A stretch of 50,113 bases of DNA from positions 931-51,043 of the forward strand of contig NZ_JAGGOW010000010.1 of the NCBI RefSeq assembly GCF_018614135.1, in the 5' to 3' direction. Shown piece by piece: positions 33,747 to 41,580 of the stretch. Source of the DNA: Streptomyces sp. ISL-66. Its GTDB lineage: Bacteria > Actinomycetota > Actinomycetes > Streptomycetales > Streptomycetaceae. Numbering within the stretch: the stretch's first letter is position 1; each line of letters begins with the position of its first letter. The notes beneath the pieces are model-generated. The model saw only the letters and a list, made by a program, of their open reading frames with translations. It did not search any database and had not been told where the DNA came from. The translations under genes and the position numbers were made by a program.

Positions 33747-34120
33747 CTTCTCCGTCCTGCCTTCCCTGCCGCATCTGCGGGCCGCAGAAGACGCTGCCCA
33801 CCCGCGTCCCCGAAACCAGTGCGCAAGCAGCCGTCGGCTCCCCGCGTCCTGACGCATGTGCGCCCACTGCGCACAGTTGCATTCCGTAGCCCGCGCCTGT
33901 GGGCTCGGGACATCCACACCTGGTCGGCGGTAACGATCCGGGCGGACGCTGATCACACTCGGACCGTCCCGCAGCCGAGCCCAAGAGGGCTCATGCCCCG
34001 GATGCGAACCGTCCTCGTCCCGCCCCCGCCTCTCGGTGTGACGCCTTACCATGGGGCGGCGCTCTGCCGGAGGTCCAGGATAAGCAGGGTGAGTGGGGAG
34101 GCGAGCGGGGTGCGGTCGGG
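33747..34120. other. Upstream region of the STAND ATPase gene, no gene seen
   Basis: About 370 bases with no supported coding sequence. They must contain the promoter of the ATPase gene, but no clear -10/-35 pair stands out. Confidence 0.5.
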
Positions 34121-37100
34121 GTGAGCGGGGCGGGGCGGGCTGGGGAGATCGGCAGTGTCTTCCGGTGCGAGCTGGCAGTGCACCTGGCCGTGCACGGGCT
34201 TCGTGGCCGCCCTGTGTCGGGGTTGGACGTGCCCGCAGGGGTGTGGCCCGTCCGGCTGGACTTCGAGACCAGCGACCCCACCGACGACATCCGTGTCACC
34301 TTCTCCGACGGGCGTCGCGCCTACGTGTCCGCGAAGCGGAAGATCGACAAGGGGCGCCCGCTCGAAGAGACGCTGACGGGATGGGTGGGACAGGTGCCGA
34401 CGCTCGGCACCGATGATCTTCTGGTCATCGCCGGCGAGGAACTCGTCGGGCCGGTGAAGAACCTTGACCGGGCCCTGCGGCGCCATCGTGCGGGCCTGCG
34501 CATGGAGACCGGTGACGAGTCCACGGCTTTCGCTGTCCTCACCGACCGGCTTCCGTCGCGGGTCCGCAGGCTCGTCCTCGAGCGGGCGCGTGTACTGCAC
34601 CTACCCGGTGCGACCGGCCCGGCACCGCACCGGGACCTCCTGGCCGCCTTGATGGACCTCGTCGTCGCGGACGCGCGGGGAAACCGTGCCGTGAGCGCCC
34701 TGGCCGACTTCTTCCACCGGCAGGCGGGCGAGGCGCTCGGGAGTTCCATCGAGGAATGGGGCGCCGCCCTTGCCGACGCAGAGATCACCGTGCTCCCGGA
34801 CCAGGAGGGTCCGGTGGCAATGCGCCTGGCCTCCCGTCGGAACGCCGTCGACGCGTACCGCACCCGGTTCAGGGCGGAGGCCGGACGGATCGACCTCAGC
34901 CTGCTCGCCGATGACCTCCCGCCCCTCGTCGTCGACAACCTCGTCGGCGGCCTCCGGATCGACGTGGAGGGCGAGCGCACCTCCTCCTTCCTCCTCTCCC
35001 GCCTGAGGCGTTGGCGCCGCATGCTCATCGTGGGGCAACCGGGCTCGGGAAAGTCGGTGGCGGTGCGGGAGATCGCGGCCCACTGCGCCAGCCACGCCGA
35101 TGCCCCCGTCCCGATCCCCGTGTCGCTGCCGCGCCTGCTGAAGGGACAGCCGGGGCGCCTGACCCTCGACGGCCTGGTCGACGACGCCGTGGCGGGCACC
35201 GTGCAGGACGCGGACCGGGCACCGATCGCCGCCTACCTCAAGGAGGAAATCGGCCGCGGGCGCGCGCTCGTCCTCTGCGACGGGCTCGACGAATGCGGGG
35301 CGCGCGCCCCTTGGGTCGCACAGCAACTCGAAGAGATTCTCGCGTCCTTGGCCCCCTCCTGCGGGTTCGTGGTGACGACCCGGGCGAATGCGCAAGGGGC
35401 CGCGGCCCGGCTCAGCCTGCCCCGCGTGGAGCTCGCGTCTCCACGGGATCTCGGCGCGACGGTCGACAGCATCCTCGTCGCCTGTGCCGAAGCGCGGATT
35501 CCCGGACCGGACCGAGCGGCATTCCTGGCAACGCGACGCTCCTGGATCGGGGACGCGAAGGAGGAGCACGCGCATCTGCTCGCGGTACCGCTGCTCGCCG
35601 CTCTGCTCGCTCTCGTCTGCGCGAACGCGCCGGATGCCGACCTCCCCAGGGGGCGTGCAGCGCTGTTGCACCGCGCGGTGGAACAGTCCGTACACCGGTG
35701 GGAGCGGCTGCGAGAGGCGCTCACCCCAGCCCGGCCCTGGGCACCCGCGTTGACAACAGGCATGCTCCTCGACGGGTTTGTCACGCTCGGACGGCTCCTC
35801 GACGGCGAGGCGACCCCGCTGGCCGGACGCGCCCTGGCGTCACTGACCGGCATGCTGAGCGACCCCCTGCGGTGGGCCATGCCGCCCGCTGCGGCCGACG
35901 AGGTGGCGGAGCATGTGCTTCGGTTCTGGGATGAGCACGTCGCGGTGTTCGTGGTGAACGGCGCGGGCGAACTCACCGCCCGCAGCAAAGTCTTCGCCGA
36001 GATCGCCACGGCCATGTGGGCGCGGTCGTGTGGGGCCGAGGAGCTGCGGGACTGGCTGGGCCACGCCCTCAACCACACGGATTCTGACGGAGCGATCGCA
36101 CTTGCCGCCGGGCTCGACCCTCGTACGGCCGAGGCCCTGCTCGACGTCGGCGAGACACGGCGGGAGGCCACCCTGATGGTGGCCGATCTCGCGGAGCGCG
36201 GTGTCGTGACTCTTTCCGACAGCGAGGCAGAACGGGCCCTGGGCCAGCTGACGGACGGAGCCCTTGGCGCGATCAAGGGCGAACCGCTCCTCCCGCGCGG
36301 CCCCGGCAAGCCCCCAAAGTTCTTGCCGGCGCTGTGGGACAAGACACGCGACACGGGACCTTGGCCCTTCGTGGAGGCCGCGTGTCTGCTGACCCTGCCG
36401 CCGGTGTCGCGGCGGCGCCGGGCGGACCTCGTGGACCTGTCCGAGCTCGACAGCACCGCCAAGTCGATCGCCCACATCCTGTGCGCACTGACGGATGCGC
36501 GCACGGACGCGTCCCCTTTGAGTAGGGCGGAGATCGATGCGCTCCGCGCGCTGCTGGCGCTTCCCCTGCCGCAAGACCCCGAGATGGTCCGGAGAGGGCG
36601 ACGCGGCTGGGAGATGGTCGGCGGAGGCCCCCTCACCCCAGGACTGGAACAGGTCGCCCTGGGCGCGGCCGAACATCTCGGTGAGCTTCCCGACGATGCA
36701 GGTGAGCGCGTGTTCGCCCTCGCGATGCTCGCGGTGGGGCGCGTCGCCGAGAGGATCTACGTCGCACTCGCGCGCACGGGATTCGACACGAATCGGCGTT
36801 GGGGGAACGTCGCTGCCGGGCTGCGGAACTTGGCGTCCAGCGCGCGGGACAACAGGAAGGCCCTCCTCTCCAACCTCGTGTCGCTCCACGGCCCGTGCCC
36901 GGGGTCCACGGACGGCGACTTCTGGTCGCTTACCGCCCTCGGCGACCTTCTCGCGGCGACCGGATATTCCGATTCTTCGGCGATCGAGATCGATCGCGCC
37001 TTCGCCGACGCCAGCACGGCGGAGCGCCGGGCGTGGCTCGACGCGATGGCGGACGCGTATGGCATCGACAAGGTTGCCGTGGCCGCCCAAGCCCGTCGCC

Positions 37101-37684
37101 TCCAGCAGATCACCGCGCCCGGTTCCCTGCTGGACGAATGGCTCGTCGCGGGCACATCCCCCCTGGTGAAGCCGTCGCCGCTCCCCGGTGTCGGGCAGGT
37201 CCTCACGGACGCCCAACAGATGGCGTTGCTGGCGTGCCTGGAGGCGGACTCCTCATGGATGGCGTGGTCGGCGGCGAACGTGCTGATGAACCTGAAGGGA
37301 GGTCGCGTTCCGTGGAACGGTCAGGAGCTGTTCGATAGGGACATGACCTATTGGCCCCGCGACCGTGCGGGCCTCTTCCACGCCGTCGCCGTCATGACCT
37401 CGGGCGATCAGCGGCCTTCACTCCTGGCACGGGCCGCTTCCTCGGAGTCGGCGGACCACCGATGGGCGGCGAGAATACTGATCTCCGCCGTGCCGCATCT
37501 CGACCCCAATGGTTCGATCGCGGAGGCGCTGCGCCGGGACGCCGATCTGTCGGTCCGTCCCAGGGACGCACATCAGGTCACGCCCGCCCCGACGCACTGG
37601 AGTTGCAACCACTGCCGAACGGTCCAAGCCCTCGACACCGAGGACTGTCCAGGATGTGACGACGGTGTACGCCCTGAGCCCTAA
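34121..37684 (+). CDS. NACHT/STAND NTPase with nuclease-like N-terminus and C-terminal zinc ribbon (candidate anti-phage protein)
   Basis: 1187 residues from GTG 34121. Residues about 8-75 resemble the restriction-endonuclease-like fold of Mrr/Cap4-type effectors (EIGSVFRCELAVHLAVHG, RLDFETSDPTDDIRV, YVSAKRK), but the usual E/Q two before the catalytic Lys72 is Ser70. Walker A GQPGSGKS is at 305-312 and Walker B LVLCDGLDE at 383-391, typical NACHT. From about 450 on it is helical-repeat-like, as in STAND sensor domains. The C-terminus has a ribbon with Cys1162, 1165, 1176 and 1179. It stands alone in island II, facing vapBC. Nuclease-STAND-sensor layouts are known in Avs-type phage defence; this exact family was not recognised. 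Confidence 0.8.
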   Translation: MSGAGRAGEIGSVFRCELAVHLAVHGLRGRPVSGLDVPAGVWPVRLDFETSDPTDDIRVTFSDGRRAYVSAKRKIDKGRPLEETLTGWVGQVPTLGTDDLLVIAGEELVGPVKNLDRALRRHRAGLRMETGDESTAFAVLTDRLPSRVRRLVLERARVLHLPGATGPAPHRDLLAALMDLVVADARGNRAVSALADFFHRQAGEALGSSIEEWGAALADAEITVLPDQEGPVAMRLASRRNAVDAYRTRFRAEAGRIDLSLLADDLPPLVVDNLVGGLRIDVEGERTSSFLLSRLRRWRRMLIVGQPGSGKSVAVREIAAHCASHADAPVPIPVSLPRLLKGQPGRLTLDGLVDDAVAGTVQDADRAPIAAYLKEEIGRGRALVLCDGLDECGARAPWVAQQLEEILASLAPSCGFVVTTRANAQGAAARLSLPRVELASPRDLGATVDSILVACAEARIPGPDRAAFLATRRSWIGDAKEEHAHLLAVPLLAALLALVCANAPDADLPRGRAALLHRAVEQSVHRWERLREALTPARPWAPALTTGMLLDGFVTLGRLLDGEATPLAGRALASLTGMLSDPLRWAMPPAAADEVAEHVLRFWDEHVAVFVVNGAGELTARSKVFAEIATAMWARSCGAEELRDWLGHALNHTDSDGAIALAAGLDPRTAEALLDVGETRREATLMVADLAERGVVTLSDSEAERALGQLTDGALGAIKGEPLLPRGPGKPPKFLPALWDKTRDTGPWPFVEAACLLTLPPVSRRRRADLVDLSELDSTAKSIAHILCALTDARTDASPLSRAEIDALRALLALPLPQDPEMVRRGRRGWEMVGGGPLTPGLEQVALGAAEHLGELPDDAGERVFALAMLAVGRVAERIYVALARTGFDTNRRWGNVAAGLRNLASSARDNRKALLSNLVSLHGPCPGSTDGDFWSLTALGDLLAATGYSDSSAIEIDRAFADASTAERRAWLDAMADAYGIDKVAVAAQARRLQQITAPGSLLDEWLVAGTSPLVKPSPLPGVGQVLTDAQQMALLACLEADSSWMAWSAANVLMNLKGGRVPWNGQELFDRDMTYWPRDRAGLFHAVAVMTSGDQRPSLLARAASSESADHRWAARILISAVPHLDPNGSIAEALRRDADLSVRPRDAHQVTPAPTHWSCNHCRTVQALDTEDCPGCDDGVRPEP

Positions 37685-37938
37685 GAGGTTGGCCCAGGAG
37701 CGATGCCGCGCGCGTCGGGCGGAGCGGCCAGTCGCCAGAGAAAGAGTGCGGTCGCGCGAAGCCCACCGTTCATGAGGCGATGCCCGATGATCCGAGGGCC
37801 CAACGCTTTGCCTCTGCGGCACAGGATTTCGCCCCTTGGGTCCGTGTGCGAAGGGGCCTCCACAGACACAGGAGACCCTCGGCAGCGCCCGGCAGTCCTG
37901 CTCATCCAACTCGGAGAAGCGCCCCAGGTCGACAGGCA
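37685..37938. other. Intergenic between converging ATPase and vapC genes
   Basis: About 250 bases. No gene and no strong terminator stem was found by eye. Confidence 0.5.
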
Positions 37939-38346
37939 TCAGGCGCGTGCGTCCCTCTGCTGCACTTCCTTGAGAACGGCCGCCACCGTGGCGAAGTCGT
38001 TGTCCACGTGCAGGACCGTGTGACCGTGATGGACCGCCGTCGCACACACCAGCAGATCGATGGCGCCGGCAGCACGGTGCTGCCCCTGCTGGGTGAGCTT
38101 GTACTGCGCGGTGTCGACCCAGCGCCACGCGTTCTTGGGCACCGGCGAGAGATGGCAGAGGTCGTCCAGCTCTTCAGCCAGCTCATCCCGATGGGCAGGG
38201 CCGGTCGCCGAGTAGAGGAACTCCGTCCGCGTGGGCTCGCAGATGCAGAAGACCCCGGCGGCAATATGCCCCTCCCAGGGGCGCAACGCCCCCGGCGTAC
38301 GGAAGAGGTGCCACAGGGCGGAGGTGTCCAGGAGGTAAGTGATCAC
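37939..38346 (-). CDS. vapC: VapC-type PIN-domain toxin
   Basis: A 135-residue ribonuclease toxin. The PIN acidic residues are visible: Asp7 in LLDTSALW, Glu42 in EPTRTEFL, Asp97 in AIDLLVCATAV, and Asp115/Asp117 in HVDNDFATVA. VapC proteins cleave tRNA or rRNA using Mg2+. GTG 38346 overlaps the TGA of the antitoxin gene by four bases (GTGA), the usual antitoxin-first coupled order. The frame is open upstream only because it shadows vapB. It lies close to the tRNA boundary of island II, where it could stabilise the island. Confidence 0.92.
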   Translation of the reverse strand: MITYLLDTSALWHLFRTPGALRPWEGHIAAGVFCICEPTRTEFLYSATGPAHRDELAEELDDLCHLSPVPKNAWRWVDTAQYKLTQQGQHRAAGAIDLLVCATAVHHGHTVLHVDNDFATVAAVLKEVQQRDARA

Positions 38347-38576
38347 TCGAAGGCAGCCCGTCGCGCCCGCTTCGCGGCCACGTGTGCCGCAGCCGCAGCC
38401 TCGAACTCGCCCCGCTCGCCTCGCGCAGCCAGCTTCTCGGCGGCCTCCAAGCGTTTGATCCGAGCGACATAGTCCCGCAGAGCGGCGTTGACGGTCTCCT
38501 TCTTCGTCGTCACGCCCATGAGCCGCATCGCCTCGGCCAGTGCCTCGTCGTCGAGATCGATCTGTGTGACGGACAT
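38343..38576 (-). CDS. vapB: VapB-type antitoxin
   Basis: A 77-residue protein. The N-terminus SVTQIDLDDEALAEAMRLMG followed by TTKKETVNAALRDYV is a VapB ribbon-helix-helix-type DNA-binding domain. The C-terminal half (Ala/Glu/Arg-rich helix, RAAFE end) would wrap the toxin. Start ATG 38576 has GGAAGGGGG upstream; the longer open frame is not supported. It is coupled to vapC by a GTGA overlap. Autoregulation through the palindromic region at 38601-38627 is expected. Confidence 0.9.
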   Translation of the reverse strand: MSVTQIDLDDEALAEAMRLMGVTTKKETVNAALRDYVARIKRLEAAEKLAARGERGEFEAAAAAHVAAKRARRAAFE

Positions 38577-38600
38577 CCCGACCCCCTTCCGAATCGCGAG

Positions 38601-38627
38601 TACGCAATGTACATAGCCAAGATACAT
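38601..38627. promoter_or_regulatory. Putative vapBC operator
   Basis: ATGTACAT at 38607-38614 is a perfect 8-bp palindrome, and ATACAT repeats at 38622-38627. The pair lies 25-51 bases upstream of vapB, where autorepression sites of VapB complexes usually lie. It is AT-rich against the background. Confidence 0.55.
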
Positions 38628-38629
38628 CG

Positions 38630-38935
38630 CCCACATTCCTCGCGTCAGCTCATCGACACAGAGAGTGCACCTCAAGATCGAACACGGCCGCTTGGGCGCC
38701 GGGCAACTTAGCACGTTGGAAGATTCCCGGGGGCGACAGCCACATATCGAACAGCGGCACGGTTGCGCGAGGGCAGCAGGGGTGTGGGTGGTTCGACGTG
38801 CGAGGCGGGCCGCACCCAGCAGCCGTGGGAGCGTTCCTCACCCCTCCCACGACAAGGAGCCGAAAAAGCCCAGGCCGCAGGGACTTGAGGGGGCATCCCG
38901 GTGCCCGAAGAAGCGCTTTCGCCACACGCCGTTAG
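38630..38935. other. Right-end sequence of island II, no gene seen
   Basis: About 300 bases without a supported gene. It ends in CGCCACAC and CGTTAGGC elements (38920-38950) that recall the left-terminal repeats, possibly recombinase arm sites. Confidence 0.45.
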
Positions 38936-38963
38936 GCAAACGCCACACGCGAAGCAACCCGAG

Positions 38964-39004
38964 AAAAACGTTTCCGCAGGTCAGAACGCTTCTCCTGACC
39001 TGCG
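38964..39004 (-). terminator. Intrinsic terminator of the tRNA gene
   Basis: A 10-bp stem pairs 38975-38984 with 38995-39004 around a 10-base loop. On the minus strand it is followed by GGAAACGTTTTTC. It begins three bases after the tRNA CCA end. Confidence 0.8.
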
Positions 39005-39006
39005 AC

Positions 39007-39083
39007 TGGTGGGGCGGGTGGGACTCGAACCCACGGCCGACGGATTATGAGTCCGCTGCTCTAACCGGCTGAGCTACCGCCCC
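39007..39083 (-). tRNA. tRNA with CAU anticodon (elongator Met, or Ile2 if modified)
   Basis: A full cloverleaf is visible on the minus strand: acceptor GGGGCGG pairing with CCGCCCC, D-arm GCTCAGCCGGTTAGAGC, anticodon arm with loop CTCATAA (CAU), a variable loop, and T-arm GTGGGTTCGAGTCCCAC. The body is 74 nt and the CCA end is encoded (39009-39007). The acceptor stem is fully paired, so it is not initiator tRNA; Met elongator and lysidine-modified Ile cannot be separated by eye. Its 3' end is duplicated at 33652 and 19655. Confidence 0.9.
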
Positions 39084-39228
39084 TTCACGGCGTGGCGCGT
39101 ACATGTGTGCGCGCTGTCTGCCGCAGCATAGCCGCTCATACGATCTCCTGCCTCGGATGCCTCGCATGATCGGCTTCGCCTGCCCAGAGAGACCGTATCG
39201 AGCCCTGTCCGGTTCCGGACCGGGGTCA

Positions 39229-39258
39229 TAAAAAGAAAAAGGACCCACATGGGGTCCT
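39229..39258 (-). terminator. Intrinsic terminator of the tRNA-Asn pair
   Basis: AGGACCC (39240-39246) pairs with GGGTCCT (39252-39258). On the minus strand it is followed by TTTTCTTTTT, a strong U-tract, 13 bases beyond the second tRNA-Asn. Confidence 0.85.
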
Positions 39259-39270
39259 CGTTCTCACTTG

Positions 39271-39343
39271 CTCCCCCGACTGGACTCGAACCAGTAACCT
39301 GCCGATTAACAGTCGGCTGCTCTGCCAATTGAGCTACAGGGGA
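39271..39343 (-). tRNA. tRNA-Asn (GUU), downstream copy
   Basis: 73 nt, cloverleaf complete: acceptor TCCCCTG/CGGGGGA with discriminator G, D-arm GCTCAATTGGCAGAGC, anticodon loop CTGTTAA (GUU), and T-arm ACTGGTTCGAGTCCAGT. CCA is not encoded. It is identical to the copy at 39349-39421. Confidence 0.95.
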
Positions 39344-39348
39344 CCGCG

Positions 39349-39421
39349 CTCCCCCGACTGGACTCGAACCAGTAACCTGCCGATTAACAGTCGGCTGCTC
39401 TGCCAATTGAGCTACAGGGGA
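39349..39421 (-). tRNA. tRNA-Asn (GUU), upstream copy
   Basis: Identical in all 73 nt to the neighbouring copy and separated from it by only five bases (CCGCG), so both are probably cut from one transcript that ends at 39229-39258. Confidence 0.95.
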
Positions 39422-39566
39422 TTGCTGCGTTGCACCGAACAGCCCACCTCCGGCCTGGCCGGGGGGCGACTGCCCGTTGCGAGTCATAGATTAGCGCAAG
39501 CAGGGGGGTGCTCCGCCAATCGGTATCGCCAGCAGGCCGGGCACCACACGACGAAGGGTGACAGGC

Positions 39567-39875
39567 ATGCGGTACAAGGTCACGTTCGCGGTCGGACTGG
39601 CCCTCGGGTACGTGCTCGGCACGCGGGCCGGGCGCGAACGTTATGAACAGTTGAAGAAGTCCGCGCGCGAGCTCGCGGAGAACCCGGCGGTGCGCAACGC
39701 CGCCGAGAGCGCTGGTCAGACCGGCCGGGAGTTCGCGGGCAAGGCCTTCGCCGCGGTGAGCGACAAGGTGGGCGGCGCCGTGCCCGACGCACTGGCCGGG
39801 CGGGTACGGGGGCTGCGCGCCCGGGTCAGCCGCGGCGCCGGCGGCGAGGACGAGTGGGGCACCACCAACACCTGA
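39567..39875 (+). CDS. Small YtxH-like membrane-anchored protein
   Basis: A 102-residue protein. An N-terminal hydrophobic segment (VTFAVGLALGYVLGTRAG) is directly followed by RERYEQLKKSARELAEN, the YtxH pattern. A long amphipathic helical region and a basic-then-acidic tail follow. ATG 39567 has GAAGGG eight bases upstream; the GTG at 39558 abuts that site and is less likely. YtxH proteins are poorly characterised, general-stress-associated membrane proteins. Monocistronic. Confidence 0.8.
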   Translation: MRYKVTFAVGLALGYVLGTRAGRERYEQLKKSARELAENPAVRNAAESAGQTGREFAGKAFAAVSDKVGGAVPDALAGRVRGLRARVSRGAGGEDEWGTTNT

Positions 39876-39992
39876 CGGTCACCCGGGCGAGGTCCTTCGC
39901 GCGCCTCACCCGGGCCCGTCCCGGGCCCCGCCCGGGGCCGCGCGGCGCTCGGGGCGGCGGAGTTCGCTCAGACGTGCGGCAGAATTCCCCCC

Positions 39993-41432
39993 ATGGGGAT
40001 AGTCGCCGGGCTGGACAGTTCTTCCGCCTTCACTCGCATCGTCGTCTGTGACACCGAGACGGGCGCCGTGCTGCGCCAGGGGTACGCCCCCCATCCGCAG
40101 CCCACCGGCGAAGCCGTCCCGCACGAGACCGATCCACAGGCCTGGCTGCTCTCCCTCGGCGAAGCCGCCGGCGGCGGGCTCCTCGAAGGCGTTGAGGCCA
40201 TCGGCGTCTCCGCCCAGCAGCACGGCGTGCTGCCGCTGGACGCGCAGGGGGCCCTCGTCCGCTCCGCCCTGATCGGCAACGACAAGCGCGGCCAGGTCGC
40301 CGCCGCCGACCTGGTCGAATCGCTCGGCGGCCGACAGGCCTGGGTCGAGGCCGTCGGCTCGGTCCCCCATTCGGCGCAGCCGATCGCGAAGCTGGCCTGG
40401 CTGGCCCGCACCGAGCCCGACGCCGCCCGCCGGGTCGCCGTGGTGATGGCGCCCCACGACTGGCTGGTGTGGCAGCTGCTGGGCCGCCCGGCCCGGCGGA
40501 CCACCGACCGCGGCGGCGCGTCGGGCACCGGCTACTGGTCGGCGGCCACCGGCTCCTACCGCCCCGATCTCGTCGAGCTCGCGCTCGGCCACCGGGCGCT
40601 GCTGCCCGAGGTGCTCGGCCCCTCCGAAGCCGCCGGGACGACGCCCGAGGGGCTGCTGATCTCCGCCGGGACCGGCGAGACCATGGCCGCCGCGCTCGGG
40701 CTGGGCATGGGCCCCGGCGACGCGGTGGTCTCCCTGGGCGCCTCCGGGTCGGTGATGGCGGTGCACCACGAGGCGCTGTCGGAGCCGGGCGGGCTGATCA
40801 CCTCGCTCGCCGACGCCGCCGGGATGCACCTGCCGGTGGTGAACACCTCCAACGCCGTACGGGCCCTGCGCGGCACCGCCGAGATGCTGGGCACCGACCT
40901 GGACGGGCTGAGCGAGCTCGCGCTGAAGTCGACCCCGGGCGCACACGGCCTCGTACTCCTGCCGTACCTGGAGGGTGAGCGGACGCCGAACCTGCCGCAC
41001 ACCGCCGGAACCCTGTCGGGGCTGCGCCGGGACTCCATGAAGCCGGAGCACCTCGCGCGGGCCGCCTTCGAGGGGATGCTGTGCGGGCTGGTGGACGCGC
41101 TCGACGTGCTGCGCAGCCGCGGGGCGGAGATCCGCCGGGTGTTCCTGCTGGGCGCGGCGGCCGAACTGCCCGCCGTACAGGCCTTCGCGCCGGGCCTGTT
41201 CGGCACGCAGGTCGTCGTGCCGGCGCCGGCGGACTACGCGGCGCTGGGCGCGGCCCGGCAGGCCGCGTGGGCGCTCGGCGTGGCACGGGGCACGCTGGCC
41301 CCCCACACCCCGCCGGTGTGGCCGGCCCCGGCGGCGCAGGTCTTCGAGCCGGACGAGGAGTACCCGGCCTGGCAGGGCGTGCGCCAGCAGTACATCGCGA
41401 CCCGGGAGCAGATCCACCCCGGCGCGTTCTGA
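39993..41432 (+). CDS. FGGY-family carbohydrate kinase, xylulokinase-like
   Basis: A 479-residue two-domain sugar kinase of the ASKHA fold. The N-terminal GLDSSSAFTRIVV phosphate loop, SAQQHGVLPLD, and later VVSLGASGSVMAV, LLPYLEGERTPNLP and VFLLGAAAELPAVQ match XylB-type kinases. ATP-dependent phosphorylation of D-xylulose or a similar ketose is expected. No isomerase or sugar transporter is adjacent, so the substrate is open. ATG 39993 has no ribosome site; CAGAAT (39980-39985) seven bases before suggests a leaderless start. Confidence 0.88.
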   Translation: MGIVAGLDSSSAFTRIVVCDTETGAVLRQGYAPHPQPTGEAVPHETDPQAWLLSLGEAAGGGLLEGVEAIGVSAQQHGVLPLDAQGALVRSALIGNDKRGQVAAADLVESLGGRQAWVEAVGSVPHSAQPIAKLAWLARTEPDAARRVAVVMAPHDWLVWQLLGRPARRTTDRGGASGTGYWSAATGSYRPDLVELALGHRALLPEVLGPSEAAGTTPEGLLISAGTGETMAAALGLGMGPGDAVVSLGASGSVMAVHHEALSEPGGLITSLADAAGMHLPVVNTSNAVRALRGTAEMLGTDLDGLSELALKSTPGAHGLVLLPYLEGERTPNLPHTAGTLSGLRRDSMKPEHLARAAFEGMLCGLVDALDVLRSRGAEIRRVFLLGAAAELPAVQAFAPGLFGTQVVVPAPADYAALGAARQAAWALGVARGTLAPHTPPVWPAPAAQVFEPDEEYPAWQGVRQQYIATREQIHPGAF

Positions 41433-41462
41433 GCCCGGCCGCTTCCGGCGACGCCGGCGGCT

Positions 41463-41498
41463 TCCGGCCCGTCGGCGGCGTCCGGCCCGTCGGCGGCG
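41463..41498. repeat. 18-bp tandem duplication
   Basis: TCCGGCCCGTCGGCGGCG occurs twice in a row between the kinase and the converging cupin gene. Confidence 0.75.
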
Positions 41499-41580
41499 TC
41501 CGAGCCGCTGCCGCCTTCCGGGCCCGGGGCCTTGCGGCCCGGGCCGACCGACCCCGACCCCGGGCCCGCCGGAACGACGC

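Larger units (their letters stand above)
33652..39033. mobile_element. tRNA-bounded genomic island II (about 5.4 kb) with STAND ATPase and VapBC
   Basis: The island is bounded by fragment B (33652-33678) and the 3' part of the intact tRNA (39007-39033), identical over 27 bases. Cargo is one NACHT ATPase on the plus strand and vapBC on the minus strand. No integrase, relaxase or replication gene is present. Its left end matches the left end of island I and its right end matches that of island I, so the two look like relatives with different cargo inserted one after the other at the same tRNA. Confidence 0.65.

Noticed and set aside
19655..39083. Integrase, excisionase, transposase or relaxase in the islands
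   Set aside because: All frames were read for recombinase or transposase motifs and none was seen.
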